NCBI GenBank assembly: GCA_024291935.2
Contig: CM044317.1
Span: 58,828,730-58,892,729, forward strand
DNA from: Okapia johnstoni
Lineage: Eukaryota > Chordata > Mammalia > Artiodactyla > Giraffidae
Direction: 5' to 3'
Length of the DNA: 64,000 nt
In this document: positions 47,124 through 60,302 of the stretch, piece after piece
Numbering within the stretch: the stretch's first letter is position 1
How the letters are laid out: each line of letters starts with the position of its first letter
Notes under the pieces: generated by a model
The model's database searches: none
The model's input: only the letters and a program-made list of their open reading frames with translations
Told to the model about the DNA's origin: nothing
Position numbers and translations under genes: made by a program

Positions 47124-47289
47124 ATTACATTTGAAATATTTAAAAATTTGTTGTTTTTTTGGCCACTGTGCAGCTTGTGGGATCTTAGCTCCCCAACCAG
47201 GGATTGGACCTGGGTTCACGGCAGTGAAAGAGCTGAGTCCTAACCATTGGATCACCAGGGAACTCCCTAAACATTACATTTTAAATATT
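47124..47289 (-). mobile_element. CHR-type SINE, antisense, with 17-bp target-site duplication
   Basis: The element at 47141-47272 runs TTTTTTTGGCCACTGTGC to GGATCACCAGGGAACTCCC. Flanks ATTACATTTGAAATATT and ATTACATTTTAAATATT differ at one base. Confidence 0.93.
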
Positions 47290-47529
47290 CAGGTTAGGTC
47301 TGAACAAAGCCTTGAGGCTAAGAGGTTTTTTTATTGAGTCAGACCTACCCCACTTCCACCCCACAAATATCTGCAGATGAATGCAAGAGGACCAGGGTAG
47401 TGTCTAAATAAACCAAGTGTTAATCTCTGTGTCGGTGCTCTAAAATAGTTGCTGTAATTCCTCTGATGTTCATGGTCATCAGATTTCATAGAAACTCCAG
47501 GGGTCAAATATCCATCACTTGGCTAGGTG

Positions 47530-47530
<1 letters not shown>

Positions 47531-47589
<59 letters not shown>
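47531..47589. repeat. (TG)29.5 microsatellite
   Basis: An uninterrupted run of 59 bases of alternating T and G, preceded by GTGT. Confidence 0.99.
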
Positions 47590-47594
<5 letters not shown>

Positions 47595-48146
47595 TTACCA
47601 GTGCTACCAGCTGTAACACTTTAATGACTATCCGTGGAACACGAGGGAGCTTCCCTCATCACTCACCTAGGGGGAGGAAGAGTGGCTGAGGGCTCAGGAC
47701 AGGTCTCCAAAGAGAGGGAAAGGTACTAACATCACATTGTTAACCTCCACAAACTAGAAACATTTCAGAGTAATCCTTGCTGATGCCTTTTCCTTTTTAC
47801 AACTGTGTGTAGAATCCTTGATGATGCTGTCACCTCCAAAAAAAAAGATAATAAAAGGAGGGAAAGATTTAATGTTTGTGTGGGGGGTGTTTTCCAGGCA
47901 ATTTGAGTTAATTAAACAAGCACATCAGTTTTATCAGGTCTCAAATGCTACGGTGCTAAAGGTACTCATCATAGAGTCTTAGGAATGAGGACTTCCAGTA
48001 TATGAGCTTTTCTTTTGCTAGTTTTAAAAACAAAGACATTCACTGTACACAGTAGACATCTAGGTTATAATGTAAAGAAAACTAGTGTTCTTTGCAATTC
48101 ATCAGCAAAATTCCTTATTTCTAATTGATAAGTATTTTTCTTTCCT

Positions 48147-48478
48147 ATGGTGACATATGGGCTTCACTGATAGCTCAGTTGTAAAGAATCTGCCTACAGT
48201 GCAAGAGACCCTGGTTTTATTCCTGGGTCGGGAAGATCTGCTGGAGAAGGGATAGGCTACCCACTCCAGTGTTCTTGGGCTTCCCTTGTGGCTCAACTGG
48301 TAAAGAATCCACCTGTAATACGGGAGATTTGGGATCGATCCCTGGGTTGAGAAGATTCCCTGGAGAAGGGAAAGGCTACCCACTCCAGTATTCTAGCCTA
48401 GAGAATACCATGGACTGTATATAGTCCATGGGGTCACAAAGAGTTGGACGTGACTGAGCGACTTTCATGGTGACATAT
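48147..48478 (+). mobile_element. Double-headed Bov-tA SINE with 12-bp target-site duplication
   Basis: Element 48159-48466 contains two tRNA-derived heads in tandem (GGGCTTCACTGATAGCTCAG and GGGCTTCCCTTGTGGCTCAA), the first followed by only part of the Bov-A body, then one complete body. ATGGTGACATAT lies at 48147-48158 and 48467-48478. Confidence 0.93.
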
Positions 48479-48517
48479 AAGGGTTGAACTATATCGTAAT
48501 ACAGTTTAGCCTTGTTT

Positions 48518-48852
48518 AAGAGGTTAGGACTGCAAGATCCAACCAGTCAATCCTAAAGGAAATCAACCCTGAATATTCATTGGAAGGACTGATGCTGAAG
48601 CTGAAGCTCCAATACTTTGGCCACTGATGCGAAGAGCCAACTCATTGGAAAAGACCCTGATGCTGGGAAAGATTGAAGGCAAGAAGAGAAGGGGACGACA
48701 GAGGATGAGATGGTTGGATGGCATCATCGACTCAAAGTTTGCGCAAACTCCAGAAGATGGGGAAGGACAGGGAAGCCTGGTGTGCTGCAGTGCATGGGTT
48801 GCAAAGAGTTGGACGCGATTAAGTGACTGAACAACAGCAGCAAAGAGGTTAG
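48518..48852 (+). mobile_element. BovB LINE 3' end with 10-bp target-site duplication
   Basis: Element 48528-48842 carries TGGAAGGACTGATGCTGAAG, AAGACCCTGATGCTGGGAAA and GATGGTTGGATGGCATCATC, then the 3' tail. The plus-strand frame at 48627-48830 is the decayed C-terminus of the RTE-type polyprotein. AAGAGGTTAG flanks both sides. A short deletion follows GACTCAAAG. Confidence 0.93.
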
Positions 48853-49239
48853 ATAGAGAAGAGGAAGCAGCGGCTCTCAGCCCTGCCAAGTCTTCCCATC
48901 AACTTATTATCCTGGACCGTAATTGATTACACCTTGTTCTACGTAGTAGAATATATATACTATATATATTCATACACATACATATATGTGTATATATGTA
49001 TTTCATATAAGGGTGTGCTTCTGTATGTTTTCTGTGGAGACCAGATGAGCAAGGTATTATTAATGTGAAGATACTGTTGAAGGTATTTTAAAAAGAAGAT
49101 GAAAATGTCCCTGTTGAGAAAATGTAATTTCAGTCCCCTAGGAGATTATTATGAAAATGAAAACTCAGTCACTCCTCAAGAGTATTTATAACTTAGGTTC
49201 TAGGCCTTAAACCTTTTAGGATCATTAGGAATATTTTTG

Positions 49240-49500
49240 TCCACATAATTATAGAAGTGAATCTCTGGTTTTTCAGAAAAGTGAAAGGACTTGCTTAAGG
49301 TCACACAGCTAGTTAGTGTCAGGGGAGATCCCTGGTGGCCTAGTGGTTAGGATTTGGCACTTTCCCTGTGAGGGCACAGGTTTGATCCCTGAACAGGGAA
49401 CCATCCCTCAGGCCATGTGGCATGAAACTATAGCTAGTTAGTGGCAGACCCACGACCATAACTCAGGTCTCCCAAACCACAATTCTAGCCTGCACTGAAC
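49240..49500 (-). mobile_element. MIR SINE fossil, antisense, split by a CHR SINE
   Basis: GGACTTGCTTAAGGTCACAC and AGCTAGTTAGTG lie left of the insertion; GGCAGACCCACGACC and ACTCAGGTCTCC lie right. Confidence 0.7.
49307..49443 (+). mobile_element. CHR-type SINE with 12-bp target-site duplication
   Basis: Element 49319-49431 carries GATCCCTGGTGGCCTAGTGG and GTTTGATCCCTGAACAGGG. AGCTAGTTAGTG flanks it at 49307-49318 and 49432-49443. Confidence 0.92.
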
Positions 49501-49833
49501 ATCCCCCTGTCTCTTCATACAATTCACAGACATTTTGATATATGTAGCCCGGGCCCTAAGAGCTATGACTTTACTTAGGATCACAGTAGCGTGTGGTACA
49601 AAGTCATATTGTTATAAAGTTCTACTGAAGGAATAAAACTTTCAAGATGAAGTTAAAAGGGGATGTTTAACTATCTGGCCTTAATCTTTTAATACAAAGT
49701 AGTCTGTTACATCGGTCTAATGTTATACTGAAGTAGATTTATCGATATCCTCGGAAGCAACTGCCTGTAAAAATTAATATATATCGATCTCCTTTGAGAT
49801 AAGTGAAACACAGATTTACAAAAGAGTAAACCC

Positions 49834-49839
49834 TTTATT
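49834..49839 (-). terminator. Candidate TRAF3IP2 poly(A) signal
   Basis: AATAAA on the minus strand lies 375 bases beyond the stop codon. It is followed by a T/GT-rich stretch (TTTTGTAAATCTGTGTTTC) that would suit a cleavage-stimulating element. The sequence between stop and signal is free of recognised repeats, as expected for a 3' UTR. Longer alternative 3' UTRs cannot be excluded. Confidence 0.5.
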
Positions 49840-50213
49840 ATTTGTACATGAATTAGTTTGGTCTGAGGACACACAGCATCTGGTGAACTCAGAAATGTTG
49901 CCCTAAGCGGAGAGTGTTTGTGGTCGCTGGTGTCACTTGTATTATTTACGTGCTAGGTGCTGAGGGCCATTCTGGATACTCAGAGTGTTGGGGGAATGTG
50001 CACAGCAATGGGTTTAAGAAGCAGGGAATGAAGAACAGTCATGGCCTCCATCTCAAAGACAAGGTCCTTCAAGGTCTCAGGAGGAAGCAGCCCCTGCAGA
50101 ACAGGTTTCCTGGGGTTGGAAGGCCCCTCGAGGAGGGACGGAAAACAATAGCCCTGAATGCTGCCAGCCGGCCTCAGCCATAAGAGCTGTAATCTGGGGG
50201 TGGGGGTGCAGGG
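49840..50213 (-). other. Probable TRAF3IP2 3' UTR
   Basis: This repeat-free stretch lies between the TGA and the first downstream AATAAA. It is moderately GC-rich next to the stop and AT-richer near the signal. Its role is inferred from position only. Confidence 0.5.
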
Positions 50214-50360
<147 letters not shown>

Positions 50361-51035
50361 CTAGGGCAGAGAGAGAATGACAGAAGCAAAAGCCATTAGA
50401 GAAAAACCTGGATTCCAGATCCCGGGCCCAGTTCCCCAACATCCGTGGTTTTCCCTTCGCAGGCATCTCCTGCTAAACTCTCCTGGGGGCTGTGCTGTTT
50501 TGCTTTCGGAAGGGGTTTGCGTGTGAAATGCTCTTGGCTCTGGGTGCCAGCTGTGTAGCTCATTACAGAAAGCACATGTGCATGGCATGTCCCATCAGTC
50601 TCCCAGGCTACCTGCCCTTCGCCTTTCAGCATGCTTTTCACCACCCTCCCCTAAAAGGGGTAGGACAGAGGTCACACAGAGCCACGTGAATTCCCCAGGG
50701 GCTCCAGCAGAAGTGTGCCAAGGCTGTGGACGTTCATCCAACTCATTATCCTTTCACTCCAGCCCCAGGTGTGACCCTCAGAAGAAGGAGGTTCCCCTAC
50801 CCCACATCCCAGCGATCTGGCAAAAGCCTAACCTGTCAGCCAGGGATCGAGAGACCGCATTTTCAGACTGCCCTTAGGGAGTGGACATTCTGTTGGGGGC
50901 AGACAGATGATGCAGAGGTATAGTGTGTTCCATGACAATGCAGGCCGTGGAGAAAAATAAAACAGAGAAAAGGGGCAGGGAGTGCTGGGCAGGGATGAAA
51001 CATCTGCAGTTTTAAGTCAGGCATTAGGGAAAGAT

Positions 51036-51283
51036 CACAAAGCTTCCTCACTCTACTTTTTTACGTCTTTACTTGTTTTCTCAGTGAGACCTTTCCCTGT
51101 ATGTGTGCAGTCGCTCAGTCGTGTACAATTCTTTGAGACCCATGGACTGTAGCCCACCAGGCTCCCCTGGGGTTCAAGGGTCGCAAAGAGTTGGACGCAA
51201 CTGAGAGACTGAACACACAGAGGGAAAGGTCTCACTGAGAAGACAAGTGAAGATGTAAAAAAGTAGAATGAGGAAACTTTGTG
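51036..51283. repeat. Inverted repeat, 106-bp arms, 36-bp spacer
   Basis: The left arm (51036-51141) and the reverse complement of the right arm (51178-51283) align without gaps over 106 positions. I count 14 differences (9 transitions, 5 transversions), about 87% identity. The inner 40 or so bases of each arm are Bov-A/BovB 3'-tail sequence in opposite orientations, while the outer 60 or so are not SINE sequence. The structure lies inside the last intron of TRAF3IP2. Confidence 0.93.
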
Positions 51284-51286
51284 GAG

Positions 51287-51388
51287 CGAGCTTTGACCCC
51301 TGGTCGGAGAACTAAGATCTCACGTGCCGTGGGGCAACTACTGAGCCCACAACTAAGACTCAATGCAGCCAAACATTTTTTTAAAAAG
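51287..51388 (+). mobile_element. CHR-type SINE, 5'-truncated
   Basis: CTTTGACCCCTGGTCGGAGA, ACTAAGATCTCACGTGCC and ACTCAATGCAGCCAAAC form the middle and end of a CHR SINE. Its 5' part is missing right where the inverted repeat ends. Confidence 0.8.
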
Positions 51389-51659
51389 ACACAGTTACTG
51401 CTTTGAGGAGTTCATAGTCTTATGATGGAGTCAAAATGTAACTATTCTCCAGGCAGTAGCATGCCAAGGGGACACGTAGGCGGGAGCAGTCTGCCCTGAG
51501 TGTTGGTAATAAGGGGATTGTTTGAAGAAGTTTAAAAAACATTAACAAAACCAACTAAAAGTGGGTCTGCTTTTTTCTGTCACCATGCTCCAGTAATTCT
51601 AAACAATTACTCCCAACTCTCCCAACCCCAGCCGCATACTGTTGTTGACTCCAGGTACT

Positions 51660-51910
51660 CTCAAGAGAGGGACTATTCAATATTTGGGGCATGAAGGGGG
51701 AGCGGTCAGGAAAGGCTAAGAGATGGGGTGCTAGAGGGCTAAGTGAGAGCTCATCAGACAGACAAGTCGAGGAAGGGCGCTGCTAGCAGTGAGAACACAA
51801 GTGCAAAGACACAGTAAGAGTGTGGCATGTGGCAGGACACCTGAAACGGTTCACAGTGACCAGAGCACACGGTCATTTGTGTGTACAGTGGCAAGGCAGA
51901 AAGCTGAGCA
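51660..51910. repeat. Possible ancient interspersed repeat in intron
   Basis: GTGAGAACACAAGTGCAAAG and GGCATGTGGCAGGACACCTG recall phrases of dispersed old repeats. Family unassigned; lies in the last intron. Confidence 0.3.
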
Positions 51911-52875
51911 GGCAGGCAGAGCCCTCTTCTCAAGGGTCTCGTATATCATACAAGGAAGATGAATGTGATCTGTAGTCAGTAGGAAACCCACCACAAAACT
52001 TCTAAGCTGGAGACAGATAGATCAGATCTACGTTTCTGATGTTCCTCTTTGATGGCAGAGCAGAGGATGGCTGGTACAGAATCAAAGTGGACACAGCACA
52101 ACCAGAAGGAGATCATGCCATGAGAGCAGTCAGAGGCTGGGCAAGGGACAGAAAGCACACTGTTGGGCAGGTTGTGAACTGGGCAAGCCCAGGGGTCCTG
52201 GTCCCATAAACTGGACGCTCCTTCATCCAGGGCAGAAGTCTCAATGCAGTCCTGACATCCAGGGATGCTCCAGGGTGGGGCTGGGCCTGAGCTCAGGGTG
52301 CGGGGATCTGGCTCCCAAGACCTTCACTACACAGCTGCCATCACTTCTCCAAGCCTGGCACAGGCTCTCAGATGTTTTTCGTCCCTGTTCTCCAAATCTG
52401 CTGGCCTGCCCTTCTAGCGAACGCAATCCCTCCTACAAGCCACAGCAAAGTTCCCTTTGGTAACTGTGTAGGTTTAATTCCTGTATTCTGCAGCTTTGAG
52501 CACTGAGCTATGTTCAACAAAACATTTCCATGCGACAGCCAGCTGAAAATGCTCACATCTTAACTTTTCTGTACAAGAGATAAGAAGTATCAGATGAACA
52601 GCCTCTTTTCCTCTCATGGGCTGAAAACACAAACTACTTCTTTGTGTGTGATGGCTATTTGAACAGTTAGGACAGCGATGGTCTATCAGATAAAGCTTTA
52701 AAATCTTCCTGATTCAGGCTTCTGCACTGAGTGGTACAACTTGTTGATCTTTCTGGCAACACTGCTATCTCGAAGGATTGATAAAGCGCTGACAAGGTTT
52801 TCCACTTAAAATCCTGGAGATTTTAAACCAAAGCTGGACTTAAAGACTTAAAACAAACTTCGTTTGTTTATTTAC

Positions 52876-52950
52876 CTTCTTAGCATTTGGAAAGAGCACA
52901 GGGATGAATCTGAAGTTCATGCTTCCTTGTTTTATGAACTCAATCTGCAT
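52876..52950 (-). CDS. TRAF3IP2: TRAF3IP2 exon, SEFIR C-terminal part
   Basis: This 75-nt phase-0 exon has acceptor TTTTCCAG and donor GTAAAT, a weaker donor than in the neighbouring exons. Its 25 codons read [13 protein letters not shown] then [12 protein letters not shown]. The FRFIPVLFP stretch is the box-3-like strand and FIPV motif that closes SEFIR and related TIR folds. The first codon is ATG, but it is internal to the protein and follows directly from the methionine ending the previous exon, giving the MM pair seen in human. Confidence 0.97.
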
Positions 52951-55751
52951 CTGGAAAAGAACACACTTGAAGGTTTAATTTCAGAACTGAGGATGAGAAA
53001 TTAATGGTTCTCACAATCATGGAAGCCCACACAGGGTTTTTGTTCTGATTTCCGTCAGTGCCACACACTCCTCATTTTAAACTGCCCATCACACATCCAC
53101 GCCTTTTGCTCATTCATCGGTCATGGATTGAAAGCCCATTAAGAGTCAAGCTCTGTGTTAGACTTGGAGTTTCAAGGACTAGCATGCTCTCCAGGGTGTA
53201 CTGAGCTGCCGCACAGCAGTTCACAGAAGCCACTGGTGTGCATCTCTTCCGAAGTCTGTGTTCAGTGACTTCACAGTGGTAGTTTGATGTCAGCCCTGTG
53301 AGCATATTTGTACCATGGAAATGGACAAATGCTACAAATCAGGATTCCCCCTCCTTTTTTTTTTTGAGGACCAGTTTACCAGGTATCACAGCTATAAAGC
53401 CAGCAGCTTACTGAGCAGGCAGAAAGGAAAACTACCGACCACAGTGCAGTGTGAAAAGTATGAACAAATTGCTGTGGTAGCCCAGTGGGGGCCATCCTTT
53501 CTACATCAGTGGTTTGAAGGAGTTACAAGGGAGGTGTCATTTGGATACTAAAAGAAAAGAAGAATTTGCCCAGGTAGGGAAAATGGAGGGAGGTGGGGAA
53601 AGGACAGCTTCAGCAAAGGAAACAGTATATGAGCCAATGTCTGGAGGTGTGAAGGAACGTTTCGGGGCTGGGACTGGTTAGAAATGCAGGGGCCAGGGAG
53701 GGTGAGGGAAGTGAAGCTAGAGGTCAATAAGATGAGCTCCATCTGCCAAGCTTTAGGTTCCCCACACCACCTCCGATTTACGCTGACATGGCAGAGGCCC
53801 CCAAAAGATTTAGCTGCCAAGAACTCGATCAAAACCAGAAATTTCAGCATGAGAGAAGTTAGAGTCTTCCAAATCCTGTGACCAGCACAAAGCTTTCAGT
53901 CATCTGATGACAAAGGAGATGAGGAATTATGCGTTCCCAACTGTCTCATCTTCCAACTGAATTTTATAACTGAGAAATCTTCACCATGCATGGGAATAAA
54001 AACAAAACAGAGAGGAAAGTGACAGTGGTAACGACTGAAATCACCATAGAAACCCCCTCATAAACACACACACACACATCTTCCATGAGGTGTTTTCTCA
54101 GAATCACCTCCTGTTAAAAATCAGAAGATAACACCAAAAGCCTATTTTAAAAGGGCCCTAGAGCGGCGCACCTAAAAGCACCAACCACACGAGTACAAAT
54201 GGGTGAGAGGAGGGGAATAGCGCTTGTAAGGTAAACGTGAAGAACTGGACTCAGTCTCTGACTCCCAGGACACTGCATCCTATACAATTTTGCTTGTCTA
54301 CTAGGCTACCCCAGCGACAGTGCTTTTTCATTCTCTCTCATGTTTCCAGAGATGGACCTTCTGGGAAGCTGTGGGCTCTAGGATGTAGTTATTCCTGGGT
54401 TTCTGTTTGATCCCTCTGCCCTGGAGTTTTCTGCTGCTTGGAGGGGACCAGGAAGTCAGCCAGCTGGGCAGAAAGGCCCTTCTCTACCTGGCCTCTTTGA
54501 CCCCTCCATTGATGAGGAAGGGCCTGAGACACTGTCATTGCAAGAAACGGAGTTTGGAGACAGTCTGGTTCATGGCCGGACACCGTCAGACGAGCTCCGA
54601 GGTTCAGCTGCCTATTACTGCCAGGCGACACCACACATCAGCAGAGCTTGACAGGTTTCCTGGGGAAGTGGCAGCGACCTGGGGCCCTCAACACACACAC
54701 ACGAGCTGACAGCCTGGGGACTGGCAGTTCCTAGAGACGGAGTGCTTTGGGGCCATGAAGTGCTGTGGCAGACAGGGGAGGGAGACAGCACCTAGAGCCA
54801 GCTGTGACCTTTTAGGGCAGAAACAGTACCCCTTTCTAGGCTCCACCCAGGGGCTGCCAGGCTGGGTAAGAATGAAATAAGAGGGATACTCATCTTACTC
54901 CTTGGCCTCACTCTCTGACCTCCCCACCTTGCCTTGGCTTTTACTTTGGGTTAATTGTGAGCTCAAGTAAGGGGTCAACACTTGGTAGAAGAGGAACCGG
55001 AGACTCTGAAGAACCGGATGGGGATATCCACACATCCAGCCTGCCTTTCCTGTGCTCCTCCTGAGCCACAGGATTTCAGTCCACTTCCCTTGAGGTAAAG
55101 CTGCATGTCCTTGCCCCCCTGACCCCCTGATGCCCTGTGCTGCTTACTTATCCCAACTGAGCCACTTCTGCTTCCTGCCCCATCTTCCTGTCTTAATCAG
55201 GGACCTTTTAAGCCCATTCCAGGTGCCTTCCCCGCCTTGTGGAATGTTCAAGCTAAAATGGAGCTTACAAGTTCTAGTCCAGTGAGTTTCAAGCCTTTTT
55301 AAGTCTCAGGATCCTTGGTAAACAAGCCCGAGAAAGGCAGACAGCTCTGGGGGAGGTGCCCAGCAGGTATGGGCACCAGGGCAGCTTCAAGGGAGAGTGT
55401 GACTCTCACAAGCCTAGTCTGGCATCCCAGTCAAGCAGGCGCCGTCTCCTCAAGGGTCGGTATGATCACGGAAAGCAGGGAGGCTGCTTGCCCGTAACAC
55501 AGTCCGTTTCAAAGCTAGGTGATATTTTCAGCCAGAATGTTCTGTCAGACTCTAAGTCTAACTTCCTGTAAGTTTCCTCTGCTGGTGTTAGTTTGACCAG
55601 GCCCCCAGAGTTCAGGTATTGCCTATCTGTCATGAACTAGAACCATCCTTTCCCTTGACTGAGCATCTGATCTATGCCTTATGCTCTACAGACTTTATTT
55701 CCAACAATACTGTTAGTGACCCGTTTTCTGAATAGTGACATGGAAGCACAA
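52951..55751. other. Intronic stretch without clear feature
   Basis: Intron sequence of TRAF3IP2 with short AC runs (54063-54078, 54690-54702). No exon recognised on either strand. Confidence 0.5.
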
Positions 55752-55958
55752 AGGGGTTTAGTGGTAAAGAATCTTTTGCAGTGCAGGAGACCTGGGTTTG
55801 ATCCCTGGATCAGGAAGATCCCCTGGAGAAGAAAAAGGCAACCCTCTCCAGTATTCTTGCCTGGAGAATTCCATGGACAGAGGAGCCTGTCAGGCTACAG
55901 TCCATTGGGTTACAAAGAGTTGGATAAGATGGAGCGACTCACACTTTGACTTTCCATG
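55752..55958 (+). mobile_element. Bov-tA SINE, intronic
   Basis: The head is diverged (TTTAGTGGTAAAGAATCTTT) and the body is complete to GGAGCGACTCACACTTTGAC. It lies antisense to TRAF3IP2. Confidence 0.9.
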
Positions 55959-56319
55959 GTCACACACCCTATACAGGAGGAAGCCAGATTTGAACACGGG
56001 CTATCTGACACTACACTGTGTGTCCTCTCAGATGTGCTACTCTGGCTCTCTGAACAGGCAGAGGACAGAACCCGACACAGATGCAGGGAGACTGCTCTCC
56101 TCACAGCCCTGTCTCCTGCCCTCCCAGGACTTCACATCTGTGGGTAAACAATTAAACCAGCAGTGTTCTGCTTTCCCAAATCTTGAAACTTAGAGATCAC
56201 AGATTAATCTCCCTGTTACTGAGAAGGAACACGGAGTCCCAGAGGTATGGGGACTTGCCCCAGGTCCCCAAGGTAAATGGAGCCAGAACCAACACCCGCC
56301 TCTCCTGCCTCATTCTTCA

Positions 56320-57676
<1,357 letters not shown>

Positions 57677-59164
57677 CTACAAGAAAAAAAGATGTGGAAA
57701 GTGGCTCTTAATGAGAAGCTCTGTCTAGATGCAAAGCAACAGAAAGCACAAGAGGCTGTATACATTTAGGGCTGAAAAAGTCACTAATGCTTTTTTGCAA
57801 AGAAGAGCCTGAAAGTCTAAAAATCAAGATGTAATTTTCTTAAAATGTTTCCTTATTTCAAGATTAGTAGGCATATGACTATTTAATATTTGTAATTATG
57901 TTTTAAAAATTTGAGACATAGTAGACCAAAAACTGGATGTAAGCCAGCAACATATGCATAATATACACAAAACATATGCATAGATATATGTGTATATATA
58001 TATATCTGTAATTTGAAGGCAAACATGATTCTGGAGGATTTTAATGGATGTGTAGTATGCAAGTACTGAGATACAATATAGTACTTTGCTTGCATTAGCC
58101 AGGTCATTATTATGGTATTATATCCAGTTTTGACCTATATATTTAAAAAGGATTGTGTGAAACTTGAAGCAAATCCAAGAAACAGTCACAAAAACAATTA
58201 CTGAGATAGTGGGGGAAAGGTTTATGATGAAAGTTGAGAAGTAGAACTCTTGGTCCTTGAAAAGACTGGTATTAAATATCAAATCTTTAAAGGGGAGAAA
58301 AACCAGTTATTTCCCATTTTACAGAAGCCCAAACAAGACCTTTCTTGGGCTCAGGCTTGTCCTGCAGCTAGAGAGGAGTGTGTGTCTGCACAAGGTGCTC
58401 TTAATTGGAAGATGGATTATGTACAGGGATGGGTGATGCAGGGAGAGAGTCCTTGAAGAGGGGTGATTTGATTCAGCCACACTGCTCCCACGTCAATTGT
58501 CCTCAATGTCATGCTGCCATTTAGGGCCAGTCAAGTTCCAGCCATTCAGCAAGCTTTCCATGCCGTCCATGATCCAGTGTCACCTCTTTCCCCACATATG
58601 CCCTGTCTACTCTACTCTCCACATTTGTGTTCCCTGCACCATAAAAGCACAGTGCAAGCACCCCTGCTCTGTGAATCCTCCCCACACACTGACTTCCTCC
58701 TCCTCCCCTTAAGGAACTCTACCCCACTGTGACTACTGAAGGTACTGGACAATGAACACATTATTATGGCATTCTTTCATTTACTGAATGTCTCATGGAT
58801 GTCTGGCTTATCTCTTGAGCCTGGTTCTTAGCTTCCTATGGAACAAGATCCTGCTCTACACCAAACTCAGATATATACAGTACAGAAAATGAGTTCAGAA
58901 TATGTACTTTTAAACCGATGGAACAGAAAACTGGAATGGCTTTCCTTTTGGTTTGGATGATTCCTGCTTTAAAATGTTCAACAGCCAATTACTACATTAG
59001 GTAAACTTGACAGAGGCTTTGCAGTTCTCTGAGATTGCATCAGTTATCCATTTCTGTTTTACGAGAGAGAAGCAATGTATGCCAGGGCTGACAAGAGAAG
59101 GGCAGCGTGGCTTTCCTCTTTCCACTTGGAAGACTTTGAAAATCTTCCCGAAGTTCTCTAAGTC
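57677..59164. other. Intronic stretch without recognised transposon
   Basis: AT-rich, with a TA/TG microsatellite at 57984-58008. No exon recognised. Confidence 0.5.
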
Positions 59165-59310
59165 TTACTATTTTCATTTGTAGTATGTGGTTAATAAACC
59201 TACTTCCTAGGGTGCTTGTGAGGATTATAATGAGTTAGAGTGGAAAAGGCATATCATAATGCTAGGCATAAAGTAAGTCCTCAATAAATGGTCATTCTTA
59301 TTATTATCCC
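59165..59310 (+). mobile_element. MIR SINE 3' part
   Basis: GGTGCTTGTGAGGATTATAA and GCATAAAGTAAGTCCTCAAT then AAATGGTCATTCTTATTATT are the MIR 3' end. Confidence 0.75.
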
Positions 59311-59443
59311 AGCACCTAAATTCTTCCTTGCTATGGAGCTAGACATTCTGGAAACAACAATGTGCTGGAGATCTTCCACTGGTCTCTCCAGACATCTACT
59401 AAAATACACAGCTTCTGTCAGGCCAACTTTTCCACCCAGCTAC

Positions 59444-59820
59444 TGTTATGAGCTGAATTGTGTCCCTCCAAATTCATGTTTCAATATATGTCTTAACCCC
59501 TTGTGTCTCAGACTATGACTGTATTTGGATATAGGGCTTTTAAAAGGTGATTAAAGTAAAACGGGGTCTCGTGGGTGGGCCCTGATGCAGTATGACTGGG
59601 GTCCTTATAAGAGGAGACTATAAAGAAAGACCAGAGGAAAGATCGGGGGAAGACAGAGGGAGAAGATGGTTCTCTACAAGACAAGGAAGACATTTCAGAA
59701 TGAAACCAACCCTGCTGAAACCTTGATCTTACACTACGAGCCTCCACAACTGAGAAAATAAAGGACAGTTTAAGCTCCCTAGCCTGTGGTACTCTGTGGC
59801 AGACCCAGCAAACCAATACA
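59444..59820 (+). mobile_element. MaLR (MLT1-type) solo LTR, intronic
   Basis: TGTTATGAGCTGAATTGTGT, ATGACTGTATTTGGATATAG and GGTCCTTATAAGAGGAGAC, ending GGCAGACCCAGCAAACCAAT and ACA, form a full-length MLT1 LTR. No internal sequence remains. Confidence 0.87.
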
Positions 59821-60080
59821 GTGCCCCCTTTAGGTTGTAGGAGTCACTGTTCCCTTGCCTCTTTAGGCCTCAGGGTGGTAGACTCCTTGCTTTTGCTAGT
59901 CCTGGGATATTGCACTCCTCATTCTCTATGGGTTTCCTAAGACTCACCTAGAACTTTGAAAATGATCCATTTATGAAATTACCCATTAAATTAATTTTTA
60001 TCCACTAAGGGGATCTTGATGTATCGATACAATAATTTAGCTATCCAGGATGAGGCTCCGGGATTTTACCACAGGCTTTA

Positions 60081-60302
60081 AGGACTTCCCTGGTGGCTCG
60101 GATGGTAAAGAATCCGCCTGCAATGCCGGAGACCTGGGTTCTATCCCTGGGTTGGGAAGATCCCCTGGAGAAGGAAATGGCAACCCACTCCAGTATTCTT
60201 GCCTGGACAATTCCATTCCCAGGGGAGCCTGGTGGGTTATAGTCCACAGGGTTACAAAGAGTCCGGCATGAGTGAACTACTCACACTTTCACTTTTCACT
60301 TC
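60081..60302 (+). mobile_element. Bov-tA SINE, intronic
   Basis: GGACTTCCCTGGTGGCTCGG to CACTTTCACTTTTCACTTC; full-length. Confidence 0.94.

Noticed and set aside
1..49800. Exons of REV3L or of the antisense transcript TRAF3IP2-AS1, both expected near this place from human synteny
   Set aside because: I recognise no REV3L coding sequence. A lncRNA cannot be called from sequence alone without transcript data.
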